Shown here: piece by piece, positions 1 to 7,304 of the stretch
How positions within the stretch are numbered: position 1 is the stretch's first letter
Layout of the letters: each line of letters begins with the position of its first letter
NCBI GenBank assembly: GCA_023392035.1
Contig: JAEVZY010000209.1
Location: 1-24,681, forward strand
Origin: Pseudomonadota bacterium
GTDB taxonomy: Bacteria > Pseudomonadota > Gammaproteobacteria > Burkholderiales > Burkholderiaceae_D
Direction of reading: 5' to 3'
DNA length: 24,681 nucleotides
Translations under genes and position numbers: made by a program
The notes under the pieces: generated by a model
Told to the model about the DNA's origin: nothing
Database searches by the model: none
What the model saw: only the letters and a program-made list of their open reading frames with translations

Positions 1-855
1 CGCCTGATCCAGGGCATCATCGTCAAGCACAACCTGATGAAGCAGCCGCTCATCGTGGTCAACAAGTCGGGCGGCGCTGGCGCCGAAGGTTTCCTCGACG
101 TGAAGAACCACAAGGGCGACCCGCACAAGATCATCATCACCCTCTCCAACCTGTTCACCACCCCGCTGGCAACCGGCGTCCCTTTCAACTGGAAGGACAT
201 GACCCCGGTGTCGATGATGGCGCTGGACCAGTTCGTGCTGTGGGTGAACGCTGAAAATCCCGCCAAGAGCGCCAAGGATTACATCGCCGCGGTGAAGGCA
301 GCCGGCCCCAACAAGATCAAGATGGGCGGCACCGGCTCCAAGCAGGAAGACCAGATCGTCACGGCCAGCATCGAAAAGGCCACCGGCACCAAGTTCATCT
401 ACGTTCCCTTCAAGGGAGGCGGTGAAGTGGCAGTGCAGCTGGTGGGCAAGCATATCGACTCCTCGGTCAACAACCCGGTGGAAGCCGTGGCCCAATGGCG
501 TGCCGGCAAGCTGAAGGCCCTGTGCGTGTTCGACCACGAGCGCATGCCCTACAAGACCAAGGTCACTGATACCCAGTCCTGGAACGACATCCCGACCTGC
601 AAGGAAGCGGGCGTTCCGACCGACTACACCATGTTGCGCGGCATCTTCATGGCCCCTGGCGTCACCAAGGACCAGACCGACTACTTCGTCGCCTTGATGA
701 AGAAAGTGCGCGAGACGCCCGACTGGAAAGACTTCATGGAGAAGGGTGCCTTCAACCAGACCTTCATGACCGGACCCGAGTTCACCAAGTGGCTGGAAAA
801 GGCTGAAGCTCAGCACAAGACGCTGATGCAGGAAGCCGGCTTCATCGCCAAGTAA
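1..855 (+). CDS. tctC: TctC/Bug-family periplasmic substrate-binding protein (5' partial)
   Basis: This is the solute-binding component of a tripartite tricarboxylate transporter (TTT), which captures a carboxylate in the periplasm and hands it to the TctA/TctB membrane pair. The reading frame is open from base 1, and the residues before the first ATG (RLIQGIIVKHNL) fit the family, so the gene begins outside the window and about 284 C-terminal residues are present. Family members are about 320-330 residues, so the signal peptide and first strands are missing. Recognisable Bug features include the PLIVVNKSGGAGAEG segment, the IKMGGTGSKQEDQ ligand-loop region and FIYVPFKGGGEVAVQL, the usual domain-crossing stretch. 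It lies upstream of tctB and tctA in the same direction. The ligand cannot be read from sequence; the oxalate context makes a small dicarboxylate plausible (inference). Confidence 0.9.
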   Translation, partial: RLIQGIIVKHNLMKQPLIVVNKSGGAGAEGFLDVKNHKGDPHKIIITLSNLFTTPLATGVPFNWKDMTPVSMMALDQFVLWVNAENPAKSAKDYIAAVKAAGPNKIKMGGTGSKQEDQIVTASIEKATGTKFIYVPFKGGGEVAVQLVGKHIDSSVNNPVEAVAQWRAGKLKALCVFDHERMPYKTKVTDTQSWNDIPTCKEAGVPTDYTMLRGIFMAPGVTKDQTDYFVALMKKVRETPDWKDFMEKGAFNQTFMTGPEFTKWLEKAEAQHKTLMQEAGFIAK

Positions 856-882
856 GTCCGCAAGTTCGTAGCAGGCAGTAAA

Positions 883-911
883 GGTCAGGGGTGCATCCGC
901 ACCCTCTGACC
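883..911 (+). other. Intercistronic stem-loop between tctC and tctB
   Basis: Bases 883-894 and 899-911 form a stem of about 12 pairs with one bulged base and an ATCC loop. No T-run follows, so it is not an intrinsic terminator. A hairpin just after a binding-protein gene often protects the upstream mRNA from 3' exonucleases, raising binding-protein yield over the membrane subunits. That role is inferred here. Confidence 0.6.
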
Positions 912-976
912 CTGCACGACCGTACTACCGAAATTCGGCATCAAACTCAGCATCGTAAAACCAGGAGTGTTCTTCC

Positions 977-1495
977 ATGGACCACCATTCGCAATCCAGC
1001 GAGCAGCCGCAGGGCGTGCAGACCTGGGTCATTGAAGCCGTCGTCGCCGTTCTCGTCCTGGCATTGGGCCTGATCGTCCTCGTTGGCAGCAGCAAACTCG
1101 GCTCGGGCTGGACCACCGATGGCCCCGGCCCCGGCTACTTCCCCTTCTACATCGGCCTGATCATCTGCATCTCGGCCGCAGGCATTTTCTTCCAGACCGT
1201 CTTCGCCAAAGAGAAGAACACCGAAGTCTTCGTCGATTCGGAACAGTTGAAGCGCGTGCTGTCGGTGCTGCTGCCGGCCGCCGTGTATGTCGGCGCGATC
1301 CAGGTGCTGGGCATCTACGTCGCATCGGCGATCTATATCGCGCTGTTCATGATCGTTCTGGGCAAGTACTCAGTGGTCAAGAGCGTGATCCTGGGCGTGC
1401 TGATCAACGTCCTGTTCTTCGCGCTGTTTGAAGTGTGGTTCAAGGTCCCGCTGTACAAGGGCATGGTCAACCTGCTCGCCTTCACTGGCTATTGA
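977..1495 (+). CDS. tctB: TctB-family small membrane subunit of the TTT transporter
   Basis: The 172-residue product is the small integral-membrane subunit of a tripartite tricarboxylate transporter. After a polar N-terminus it has a hydrophobic helix at about residues 15-35, a second near 50-70 containing GPGPGYFPFYIGLI (the family's signature region after helix 1), then two or three further helices in the C-terminal half, consistent with the usual four-helix TctB. The start is supported by AGGAG at 963-967, nine bases before the ATG. It sits between tctC (121 bases upstream) and tctA (43 bases downstream). TctB proteins diverge strongly, so the assignment relies on size, topology, the GPGP(G/A)xFP motif and position. 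It is expected to form the inner-membrane complex with TctA. Confidence 0.88.
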   Translation: MDHHSQSSEQPQGVQTWVIEAVVAVLVLALGLIVLVGSSKLGSGWTTDGPGPGYFPFYIGLIICISAAGIFFQTVFAKEKNTEVFVDSEQLKRVLSVLLPAAVYVGAIQVLGIYVASAIYIALFMIVLGKYSVVKSVILGVLINVLFFALFEVWFKVPLYKGMVNLLAFTGY

Positions 1496-1538
1496 GCACG
1501 GGCTGGCTGACTCATTACAAAGATAAGAAGGTGCTGGT

Positions 1539-3068
1539 ATGGAAGAGATAAACGCCCTCTTTACGGGCTTTGCAACAGTTCTGTCCCCCATGAATGCGCT
1601 GCTCATGATCGTGGGCATCGTACTCGGCGTGCTGATTGGCGTGCTGCCGGGTCTGGGGGGCGCAAACGGCGTGGCAATCCTGTTGCCGCTGACGTTCTCG
1701 ATGTCGCCGACTTCGGCCATCATCATGCTCTCGTGTATCTACTGGGGCGCGCTGTTCGGCGGCGCAATCACCTCGGTGCTGTTCAACATTCCGGGTGAAC
1801 CCTGGTCGGTGGCCACCACATTCGACGGCTACCCGATGGCGCAGCAGGGGCGCGCCGGCGAGGCGCTGACCACGGCCTTCACCTCGTCCTTCGTGGGCGC
1901 GCTGGCGGCGGTGATCATGATCACCTTCCTGGCGCCGCTGGTGGCAAAGTTCGCCCTGGAATTCGGGCCGCCCGAATTCTTCGCGGTCTACCTGCTCACC
2001 TTCTGCAGCTTCGTCGGCATGGGCAAGGGTTCGCCGTTCAAGATCCTGGCATCGATGGCGATCGGCTTCGGCCTGGCTGCAGTGGGCATGGACACCGTGA
2101 CCGGCCAGTTGCGCCTGACCTTCGGCATTCCTGACCTGATGCGCGGTTTCGACTTCCTGATCGCGGTGATCGGCCTGTTCGGTATCGGCGAGATCCTGCA
2201 ATCGATGGAAGAAGGCCTGGCCTTCTCCGGCAAGACTGCCAAGATCAATCCCAAGGTGGTGTTCGAAACCTGGAAGAAGCTGCCCAGCTACTGGATGACT
2301 TCGCTGCGCAGCTCGCTGGTGGGCATCTGGATGGGTATCACCCCGGGCGGCGCGACGCCGGCTTCCTTCATGAGCTACGGCCTGGCCAAGCGCTTCGCCA
2401 AGAACGGCAATCGCTTCGGTTCGGGCGAGATCGAAGGCGTGGTTGCGCCGGAAACCGCGGCCCACGCCGCCGGTACCAGCGCCCTGCTGCCGATGCTGGC
2501 CCTGGGCATCCCGGGTTCGCCGACTGCAGCCGTGCTGCTGGGCGGCCTGCTGATCTGGGGCCTGCAACCCGGACCGCTGCTGTTCGTGGAGCAGAAGGAC
2601 TTCGTGTGGGGCCTGATCGCCTCCATGTACCTGGGTAACCTGGCCGGCCTGCTGGTGGTGCTGACCACGGTGCCGCTGTTCGCGTCGATCCTGCGCATCC
2701 CGTTCTCCATCATCGCTCCGGTGATCATCGTGATCTGCGCCATCGGCGCCTACACGGTGCACAACGCCATGCTGGATATCTGGTTCATGCTGCTGTTCGG
2801 CCTGATCGGCTACATCTTCAAGAAACTGGATTACCCCTTGGCCCCGCTGGTCCTGGCGCTGGTGTTGGGCGACAAGGCGGAAGACTCGTTCCGGCAAGCG
2901 ATGCTGGTATCGCAAGGCGAGCTGTCGGTGATGTGGTCCAACGCCCTGGTCGGCTCCATCACCAGCCTGGCGCTGATCATGCTGTTCTGGCCGCTGATCT
3001 CCAAGATCGTCGCCAAGATCCGCCCGCCCAAGGTGGACGAGCTGGCAGCGCAACGTCCGGTGGATTGA
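1539..3068 (+). CDS. tctA: TctA-family large permease subunit of the TTT transporter
   Basis: The 509-residue multispanning protein is the large permease of the tripartite tricarboxylate transporter and drives ion-coupled uptake of the ligand delivered by TctC. The family hallmark GVLPGLGGANGVAILLP lies at about residues 35-50. A second, related half carries GITPGGATPASFMSYG and ALGIPGSPTAAVLLGG, giving the two inverted-repeat halves typical of TctA. Around 500 residues is normal for the family. AAGAAGG at 1525-1531 precedes the ATG by seven bases. The gene ends the tctCBA operon: an intrinsic terminator begins 43 bases after the stop codon. The substrate is unknown; citrate, tartrate and other carboxylates are known for relatives. 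Confidence 0.93.
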   Translation: MEEINALFTGFATVLSPMNALLMIVGIVLGVLIGVLPGLGGANGVAILLPLTFSMSPTSAIIMLSCIYWGALFGGAITSVLFNIPGEPWSVATTFDGYPMAQQGRAGEALTTAFTSSFVGALAAVIMITFLAPLVAKFALEFGPPEFFAVYLLTFCSFVGMGKGSPFKILASMAIGFGLAAVGMDTVTGQLRLTFGIPDLMRGFDFLIAVIGLFGIGEILQSMEEGLAFSGKTAKINPKVVFETWKKLPSYWMTSLRSSLVGIWMGITPGGATPASFMSYGLAKRFAKNGNRFGSGEIEGVVAPETAAHAAGTSALLPMLALGIPGSPTAAVLLGGLLIWGLQPGPLLFVEQKDFVWGLIASMYLGNLAGLLVVLTTVPLFASILRIPFSIIAPVIIVICAIGAYTVHNAMLDIWFMLLFGLIGYIFKKLDYPLAPLVLALVLGDKAEDSFRQAMLVSQGELSVMWSNALVGSITSLALIMLFWPLISKIVAKIRPPKVDELAAQRPVD

Positions 3069-3110
3069 AGCGGACAGTCGATAAAAATCCGGCAACACCC
3101 GCAACAAAAA

Positions 3111-3138
3111 CCGCCCCGGCAACGGGGCGGTTTTTTTT
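3111..3138 (+). terminator. Intrinsic terminator of the tctCBA operon
   Basis: An 8-bp stem CCGCCCCG/CGGGGCGG (3111-3118 with 3123-3130) and a GCAA loop is followed by eight T residues (3131-3138). The A-run before the stem means it could also act on the opposite strand. Confidence 0.95.
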
Positions 3139-3439
3139 CGCTTGTCCGGATTTGTCTGCCACAAATCGCGGATTCAGTTCAATGCCCCCGGTCGGGAATC
3201 TGTAGAAAAAAACTGAGCAAACCTTTGTAAAAACTTAGCCGCAGTCAAGGAAGCGAAATATTGCAGTGCCCAAAATCCCCCTCACGCGCGAACACCGCCC
3301 GGAGTTCGCCAGCCAGCGCCTCAACCGAAGTCACCAAGTAGGCGCAGCAGAATTTTTTCGGTCTACCTCACGCACGCCCGTGCAGCAGCGAAAGCCGGAT
3401 TTCAAGAACAGCATCGGAAGATTGATTTGGAGTGAAGAC
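3139..3439 (+). other. Intergenic region upstream of the oxalate/formate antiporter
   Basis: These 301 bases lie between the tctCBA terminator and the antiporter start codon. A 7-bp inverted repeat, GATTTGT-N5-ACAAATC, occupies 3149-3167 and contains a T-N11-A arrangement of the kind LysR-type regulators bind, although a small RNA hairpin is an equal possibility. I see no complete FNR-like box here, only a lone GTCAA at about 3245, and no convincing -35/-10 pair. An open frame continues upstream of the chosen start, but its residues do not resemble a transporter N-terminus. Confidence 0.4.
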
Positions 3440-4738
3440 ATGTCAAATGCAGCCGCATTGAACAGCGGGCATTCGCCCGCATACCGCTGGGGCCAACTGG
3501 TCCTGGGCATCGTCGCCATGGCGATGATTGCAAACCTCCAGTATGGCTGGACCCTCTTTGTGAACCCCATCGTTGAAACGCACGGCTGGACCCGCGCTGC
3601 GGTTCAAGTTGCGTTTACGATTTTCGTTCTGACCGAAACCTGGTTGGTCCCGATCGAGGGTTACCTCGTCGATAAATACGGTCCCCGTCCCGTGGTGCTG
3701 GGTGGCGGCCTCCTGTGCGGCCTTGGCTGGGTGATGAACTCCTATGCCGATACCCTGACCATGCTCTACATCGCCGCCGCCATCAGCGGTCTGGGTGCGG
3801 GCGCCGTGTACGGCACTTGCGTCGGCAATGCACTGAAGTGGTTCCCGGACCGTCGCGGCCTGGCTGCCGGTTTGACCGCTGCCGGTTTCGGCGCCGGCTC
3901 GGCCCTGACCATCGTGCCGATCTCGATGATGATCAAGTCCTCCGGTTACGAAGCTGCCTTCCTGTACTTCGGTATCGGCCAGGGCGTCATCGTGATGCTG
4001 GTCGCGCTGTTCCTCTCGCGCGCTCCGGAGCATGCCAAGCAGGCGGCGCAAGTTCAGCAATCGCGCGTGGACTACAAGCCCAGCGAAGTGCTGAAGAAGC
4101 CGGTGTTCTGGGTCATGTACCTGATGTTCGTGATGGTTGCCGCCGGCGGCCTGATGGCAACTGCCCAGTTGGGCCCGATCGCCAAGGACTTCAAGATCGA
4201 CGGCGTGCCGGTCAATATCCTCGGCCTGGCCCTGCCGGCCCTGACCTTCGCGCTGGCCATCGACCGCGTGCTGAACGGCCTGACCCGTCCTTTCTTCGGC
4301 TGGGTGTCGGACAAGATCGGCCGCGAGCAGACCATGTTCATCGCGTTTGCGATGGAAGCCGTCGGCATCCTGTGCCTGTACCAGTTCGGCCATAACCCGA
4401 TTGCCTTCGTGATCCTGACCGGCATGGTGTTCTTCGCCTGGGGCGAGATCTACAGCCTGTTCCCGTCGACTTGTGCCGACACCTTCGGCTCCAAGTACGC
4501 CGCCGCCAACGCCGGCATGCTGTACACCGCCAAGGGCACGGCCTCGCTGCTGGTGCCGTTGTCTTCCGCCCTGTCGGCTGCTACCGGCAGCTGGGAAGCT
4601 GTGTTCATCCTGGCCTCGATCATGAATGCGGTCGCTGCCCTGATGGCCTGGTTCGTGCTGCGTCCGATGCGCAAGGCGCAAATGGAAGCCAGCCGTCTGG
4701 AAGCAGTCAGCACCGCCGGTGCACGCGTGGCTGCCTGA
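3440..4738 (+). CDS. oxlT: OxlT-type MFS oxalate/formate antiporter
   Basis: The 432-residue major facilitator is predicted to exchange external oxalate for internal formate across the inner membrane. It aligns by eye with Oxalobacter formigenes OxlT: an opening IANLQYGWTLFVNP (OxlT ISGVQYSWTLYANP), a central WFPDRRGLAAGLTAAGFGAG (OxlT WFPDKRGLASGFTAAGYG) and a later RPFFGWVSDKIGR. The two charged substrate-binding residues of OxlT, Arg272 and Lys355, have matches at Arg283 (NGLTRPFFGW) and Lys365 (YTAKGTAS), 82 residues apart against 83 in OxlT. The ATG at 3440 was chosen because GGAG at 3429-3432 precedes it and the protein then starts like family members. It is a monocistronic unit bounded by terminators. 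The oxc/frc genes downstream strongly support oxalate as substrate. Confidence 0.9.
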   Translation: MSNAAALNSGHSPAYRWGQLVLGIVAMAMIANLQYGWTLFVNPIVETHGWTRAAVQVAFTIFVLTETWLVPIEGYLVDKYGPRPVVLGGGLLCGLGWVMNSYADTLTMLYIAAAISGLGAGAVYGTCVGNALKWFPDRRGLAAGLTAAGFGAGSALTIVPISMMIKSSGYEAAFLYFGIGQGVIVMLVALFLSRAPEHAKQAAQVQQSRVDYKPSEVLKKPVFWVMYLMFVMVAAGGLMATAQLGPIAKDFKIDGVPVNILGLALPALTFALAIDRVLNGLTRPFFGWVSDKIGREQTMFIAFAMEAVGILCLYQFGHNPIAFVILTGMVFFAWGEIYSLFPSTCADTFGSKYAAANAGMLYTAKGTASLLVPLSSALSAATGSWEAVFILASIMNAVAALMAWFVLRPMRKAQMEASRLEAVSTAGARVAA

Positions 4739-4751
4739 AGTTTGAAGTTCT

Positions 4752-4773
4752 GAAGCCGGCTGGTTCCGGCTTC
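4752..4773 (+). other. Stem-loop preceding the antiporter terminator
   Basis: GAAGCCGG (4752-4759) pairs perfectly with CCGGCTTC (4766-4773) around a six-base loop, 13 bases after the antiporter stop codon. It has no T-run of its own and stands just before the true terminator, so the transcript probably ends with two consecutive hairpins. Confidence 0.6.
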
Positions 4774-4788
4774 TTGCAAGACCTTGAG

Positions 4789-4815
4789 ACGGCGCCTGCG
4801 GGCGCCGTTTTTTTT
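4789..4815 (+). terminator. Intrinsic terminator of the antiporter gene
   Basis: An 8-bp stem ACGGCGCC/GGCGCCGT (4789-4796 with 4801-4808) with a TGCG loop runs directly into a T-run ending at 4815. Confidence 0.95.
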
Positions 4816-5176
4816 CGCCCCGCGAAGACTTCCCGAGCGGAACCCTGGCCATCGGCTTTTCACGGCATTGACAAATCAGGACTACCCGCTCGTGCGGCTG
4901 ATTTGGAACCTCGTACGAAGAGGACAGCAATCGCAACTTGTAGATGAAGCATGAACCACCTCAGCTCCCGCATTGTGAAAGGCCGTTTCTCATTGCGACG
5001 CAACAGACCGGTCTGTTTTCCGCCCCCGTTTCTCCATCCGAAATGCCTTTTCTCATAGTGACTATTTAAGGACTTTCTGCATTTTTCGCCGCCTTTCGCA
5101 TTGCAGCAAAACTATTCCCATGTGCAGAATCGGATCATTCGATTCAAACCATAGGCATGCAGGAAAGGGGGCAGCA
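4816..5176 (+). promoter_or_regulatory. Intergenic region with a perfect 16-bp palindrome
   Basis: These 361 bases separate the antiporter terminator from the reductase-like gene and contain no convincing ORF. Their most distinctive element is the perfect palindrome AACAGACCGGTCTGTT at 5002-5017, about 160 bases before the start codon, which looks like a dimeric-repressor operator. An isolated TTGACA at 4868-4873 has no matching -10 at 17 bases. The last 130 bases are T-rich (around 5040-5100) and probably hold the promoter, but I cannot place it with confidence. Confidence 0.45.
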
Positions 5177-6187
5177 ATGAAAATCGCAGTGGTGGGAGCA
5201 GGAGGAATAGGCGGCCTGGTCGGCGCGCGTCTGGCCTTGGCGGGCGAAGACGTGACCTTCATGGTACGGGGCGCCAATCTGGAAGCCATTGGCACCAATG
5301 GCATAGCGCTGATCGAGGCCGATGGCCAGAAGCGGGTGGCGAAGAATGTCCGCGCCAGCAACGACTACAAGGCAGTCGGTCCGCAGGATGTGGTGATCCT
5401 GGCCATGAAGGCGCATCAGGTCGAGGCGGTGGCCAATGATGTGCCCGAGCTGTTCGGCCCGGAAACGGTGGTGGTGCCGATGCAAAACGGCATTCCCTAC
5501 TGGTACTTCTTCCAGCATGGCGGCGAGTTGGCGAACCGCTGGGTGGAAAGCGTGGACCCGAATGGAACGCTGGCCCGCAAGATCCCGGCCGAGCGCGTGC
5601 TGGGCTGTGTGGTCTATCCGGCATCCGAATTACTGGCCCCGGGCGTGGTGCGCCATACCGAAGGAGAACGCCTGCCTTTGGGGGAGCTCGACGGCAGCAC
5701 CAGCGAGCGGGTGCAGCGCGTGGCGGATTGCTTCACGCGTGCCGGCTTCAAGGCGCCGGTACTGGAAAACATCCGCGCCGAGATCTGGCTCAAGCTGTGG
5801 GGCAATCTCAGCTTCAACCCGATCAGCGCCCTGGCCCATTCGACGCTGGCTGATATTTGCCAGTACCCACTCACGCGTGAGCTGGCGGCCAACATGATGA
5901 CCGAAGCGCAAACCATCGCCAACAAGCTCGGCATCCAGTTCCGCGTGCCGCTGGAAAAGCGCATTGCCGGCGCCGAGAAAGTGGGCCAGCACAAGACTTC
6001 GATGCTGCAGGATGTGGAAGCCGGAAGGGCGCCCGAGATCGATGCACTGGTCGGTTCGGTGCTGGAATTGGGAAGGCTGACGGCAACGCCGACGCCGCAT
6101 ATCAGCGCAGTCTATGCACTGGTCAAGCTGCTTGGAAAAACCATGGAGGAACAGCATGGCCAAGTCCGCCTGACGGCAAAGGGCTGA
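5177..6187 (+). CDS. 2-dehydropantoate 2-reductase family (ApbA/PanE-like) oxidoreductase
   Basis: The 336-residue protein belongs to the ketopantoate-reductase family, NADPH-dependent enzymes that reduce 2-oxo acids. The N-terminal Rossmann fold opens with IAVVGAGGIGGLVGARLA, the dinucleotide-binding GxGxxG (residues 2-19). The family's catalytic segment is present as EIWLKLWGNLSFNPISAL, with the expected general-acid Lys206 and polar residues Asn210 and Asn214. A longer open frame extends upstream, but the ATG at 5177 follows a G-rich AGGAAAGGGGG sequence (5161-5171) and starts exactly at the Rossmann strand. It is a single-gene unit ending in a strong terminator. The biosynthetic panE role is uncertain: many bacteria carry several paralogs, and its place between oxalate genes suggests a substrate tied to oxalate or glyoxylate metabolism (inference). 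Confidence 0.85.
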   Translation: MKIAVVGAGGIGGLVGARLALAGEDVTFMVRGANLEAIGTNGIALIEADGQKRVAKNVRASNDYKAVGPQDVVILAMKAHQVEAVANDVPELFGPETVVVPMQNGIPYWYFFQHGGELANRWVESVDPNGTLARKIPAERVLGCVVYPASELLAPGVVRHTEGERLPLGELDGSTSERVQRVADCFTRAGFKAPVLENIRAEIWLKLWGNLSFNPISALAHSTLADICQYPLTRELAANMMTEAQTIANKLGIQFRVPLEKRIAGAEKVGQHKTSMLQDVEAGRAPEIDALVGSVLELGRLTATPTPHISAVYALVKLLGKTMEEQHGQVRLTAKG

Positions 6188-6210
6188 GCGCAAAGACCCG
6201 AGGGCAAAAC

Positions 6211-6241
6211 AAAAAGGGCAGCCATTTGGCTGCCCTTTTTT
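6211..6241. terminator. Bidirectional intrinsic terminator
   Basis: GGGCAGCC (6216-6223) pairs with GGCTGCCC (6228-6235). It has an A-run before the stem (6211-6215) and a T-run after it (6236-6241). The symmetry fits its position between convergent genes: the reductase ends 23 bases to the left and the small minus-strand gene ends 20 bases to the right. Confidence 0.93.
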
Positions 6242-6261
6242 GCGTCGACTTCAGAGACGGA

Positions 6262-6408
6262 TTACAGGCCCCAGAGATAGGCGCCTTCGTCACGCTGGCT
6301 GAGCGCCACGGCCTGGCGCAGTTCAACGGCGAACAGGGTGGCGAACAAGCCGCGGATCGGGAAGCTGAAGGTGGGAGCGCGGCGCAGTTGGGCGACAAGA
6401 GCGGTCAT
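6262..6408 (-). CDS. Small 48-residue protein of unknown function
   Basis: A 49-codon reading frame on the minus strand encodes MTALVAQLRR followed by a hydrophobic/aromatic middle (FSFPIRGLFATLFAVEL) and a polar end finishing AYLWGL. Support for it being real: GGAAGGA lies about seven bases before the ATG (plus-strand 6416-6422), its stop is 20 bases from a terminator that works in its direction, and a TATAAC -10-like element sits about 60 bases upstream (plus-strand 6467-6472). The region has no other gene. The central segment could be a short amphipathic or membrane-associated helix. I do not recognise the family and propose no function. Confidence 0.6.
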   Translation of the reverse strand: MTALVAQLRRAPTFSFPIRGLFATLFAVELRQAVALSQRDEGAYLWGL

Positions 6409-6537
6409 GATGTTTTCCTTCCGAGGAGAGATTGAGATGCGATGGAAGGATTGTGCGCCGCAGCGAGTTATAAATCCAATTGTGAAATGGGATATGAGGT
6501 ATTCACGAAAAGAATGCCGACGTCATGATCCTGTAGC

Positions 6538-7146
6538 TCAAATCTTGCCCTGGTGTTTCAGGCGCGACAGCGTTTCGGCCGACAGATTGAGATAGGTTGC
6601 CAACTCTTTCTTCGGAATCCGGTCGAACAATTCCGGATGTTTGCGCAGGAAGCGATGCACCCTGCCCGGGGCATCCAGCAGATGCATGGTGATGGTGTGC
6701 GCCATGATTTCGCTCATCAGGTGCATGACCTCGAATTCAAAGGTCTGCTTCACATCCAGGTGGCGCTCCATGAAGCCTATCCATTGCATCAGCGGCAGCT
6801 TGGCCACGCGCGATTTGCTGACCGAGACGATGCTGTAGGGCGTGGGCGTCTTCAGGCGCCAGGCGGCGTAGCTGGTCTCGATGTCGCGCGCTTCGGCGAA
6901 GCGCAGGATCATCTCCTTGGCTTGCGCATTGGTCACCACCCGCTTGAGCAGTCCATCGAGAATGAAGTATTGCTCCATCTCGTGTACGCCCTGGTGCAGC
7001 AGGAAATCGCCCTTGTTGCAGTCGACGATGACCAGGAGCGGCTCGAGTTCCGCCCACGCCTCATCGGACATGGCCTTCAACACCAGGTTTTGCCGCAATT
7101 GCACGCGGATGATGTTGCGTTCCGGATGTTCTGCAACGGAGGACAT
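6538..7146 (-). CDS. Crp/Fnr-family transcriptional regulator
   Basis: The 202-residue protein has the CRP/FNR layout: a beta-roll sensor domain in the first half (GDFLLHQGVHEMEQYFILDGLLKR resembles the cNMP-binding fold), a long dimerisation helix, and a C-terminal winged helix-turn-helix (KKELATYLNLSAETLSRLK). The recognition helix carries Glu191, Ser194 and Arg195, the trio that in E. coli FNR (Glu209, Ser212, Arg213) reads TTGA half-sites. Only one cysteine (Cys43) is present, so an FNR-type 4Fe-4S sensor cluster is not possible; the inducer is unknown. The protein ends soon after the recognition helix, shorter than E. coli CRP/FNR. In-frame TTG and ATG codons upstream (7212, 7185) overlap the FNR-like box, so the ATG at 7146 is preferred, although its ribosome site is weak. 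It is divergent from oxc and probably controls it. Confidence 0.88.
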   Translation of the reverse strand: MSSVAEHPERNIIRVQLRQNLVLKAMSDEAWAELEPLLVIVDCNKGDFLLHQGVHEMEQYFILDGLLKRVVTNAQAKEMILRFAEARDIETSYAAWRLKTPTPYSIVSVSKSRVAKLPLMQWIGFMERHLDVKQTFEFEVMHLMSEIMAHTITMHLLDAPGRVHRFLRKHPELFDRIPKKELATYLNLSAETLSRLKHQGKI

Positions 7147-7198
7147 GAAGGCTTGCTTTTTTGCTTTTGTGAGAGTGGCGCACATGATCCGGTACAAA

Positions 7199-7242
7199 TT
7201 GACCGAGGTCAATGAGAAAGCCCGAGCGGAATTCCTATGATA
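7199..7242 (+). promoter_or_regulatory. Promoter module 1: FNR-like box and -10
   Basis: The box TTGAC-CGAG-GTCAA spans 7199-7212 and TATGAT spans 7236-7241. The box centre lies 30.5 bases before the -10, which puts it near -42 relative to the expected start, a class II activator position. The hexamer at the -35 position is poor, which fits activator dependence. It also overlaps the likely -35 of the divergent regulator gene. Confidence 0.65.
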
Positions 7243-7304
7243 GGACTGCGCTCCGCGCCGATCCCGAGGCGGATCAGCCCCGCGAGCGGTGGAATATTTT
7301 GAAA

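Noticed and set aside
3266..3439. N-terminal extension of the antiporter gene
   Set aside because: The extra residues are polar and unlike OxlT, while the ATG at 3440 has a good ribosome site and gives a normal length.
4868..4873. TTGACA as a -35 element before the reductase-like gene
   Set aside because: No acceptable -10 hexamer at 16-18 bases and the site is about 300 bases from the start codon.
6437..6595. Plus-strand frame of 52 codons with a GAGGAGAG sequence before its ATG
   Set aside because: It runs antisense into the end of the Crp/Fnr gene and has no recognisable features; the purine-rich site is probably chance.
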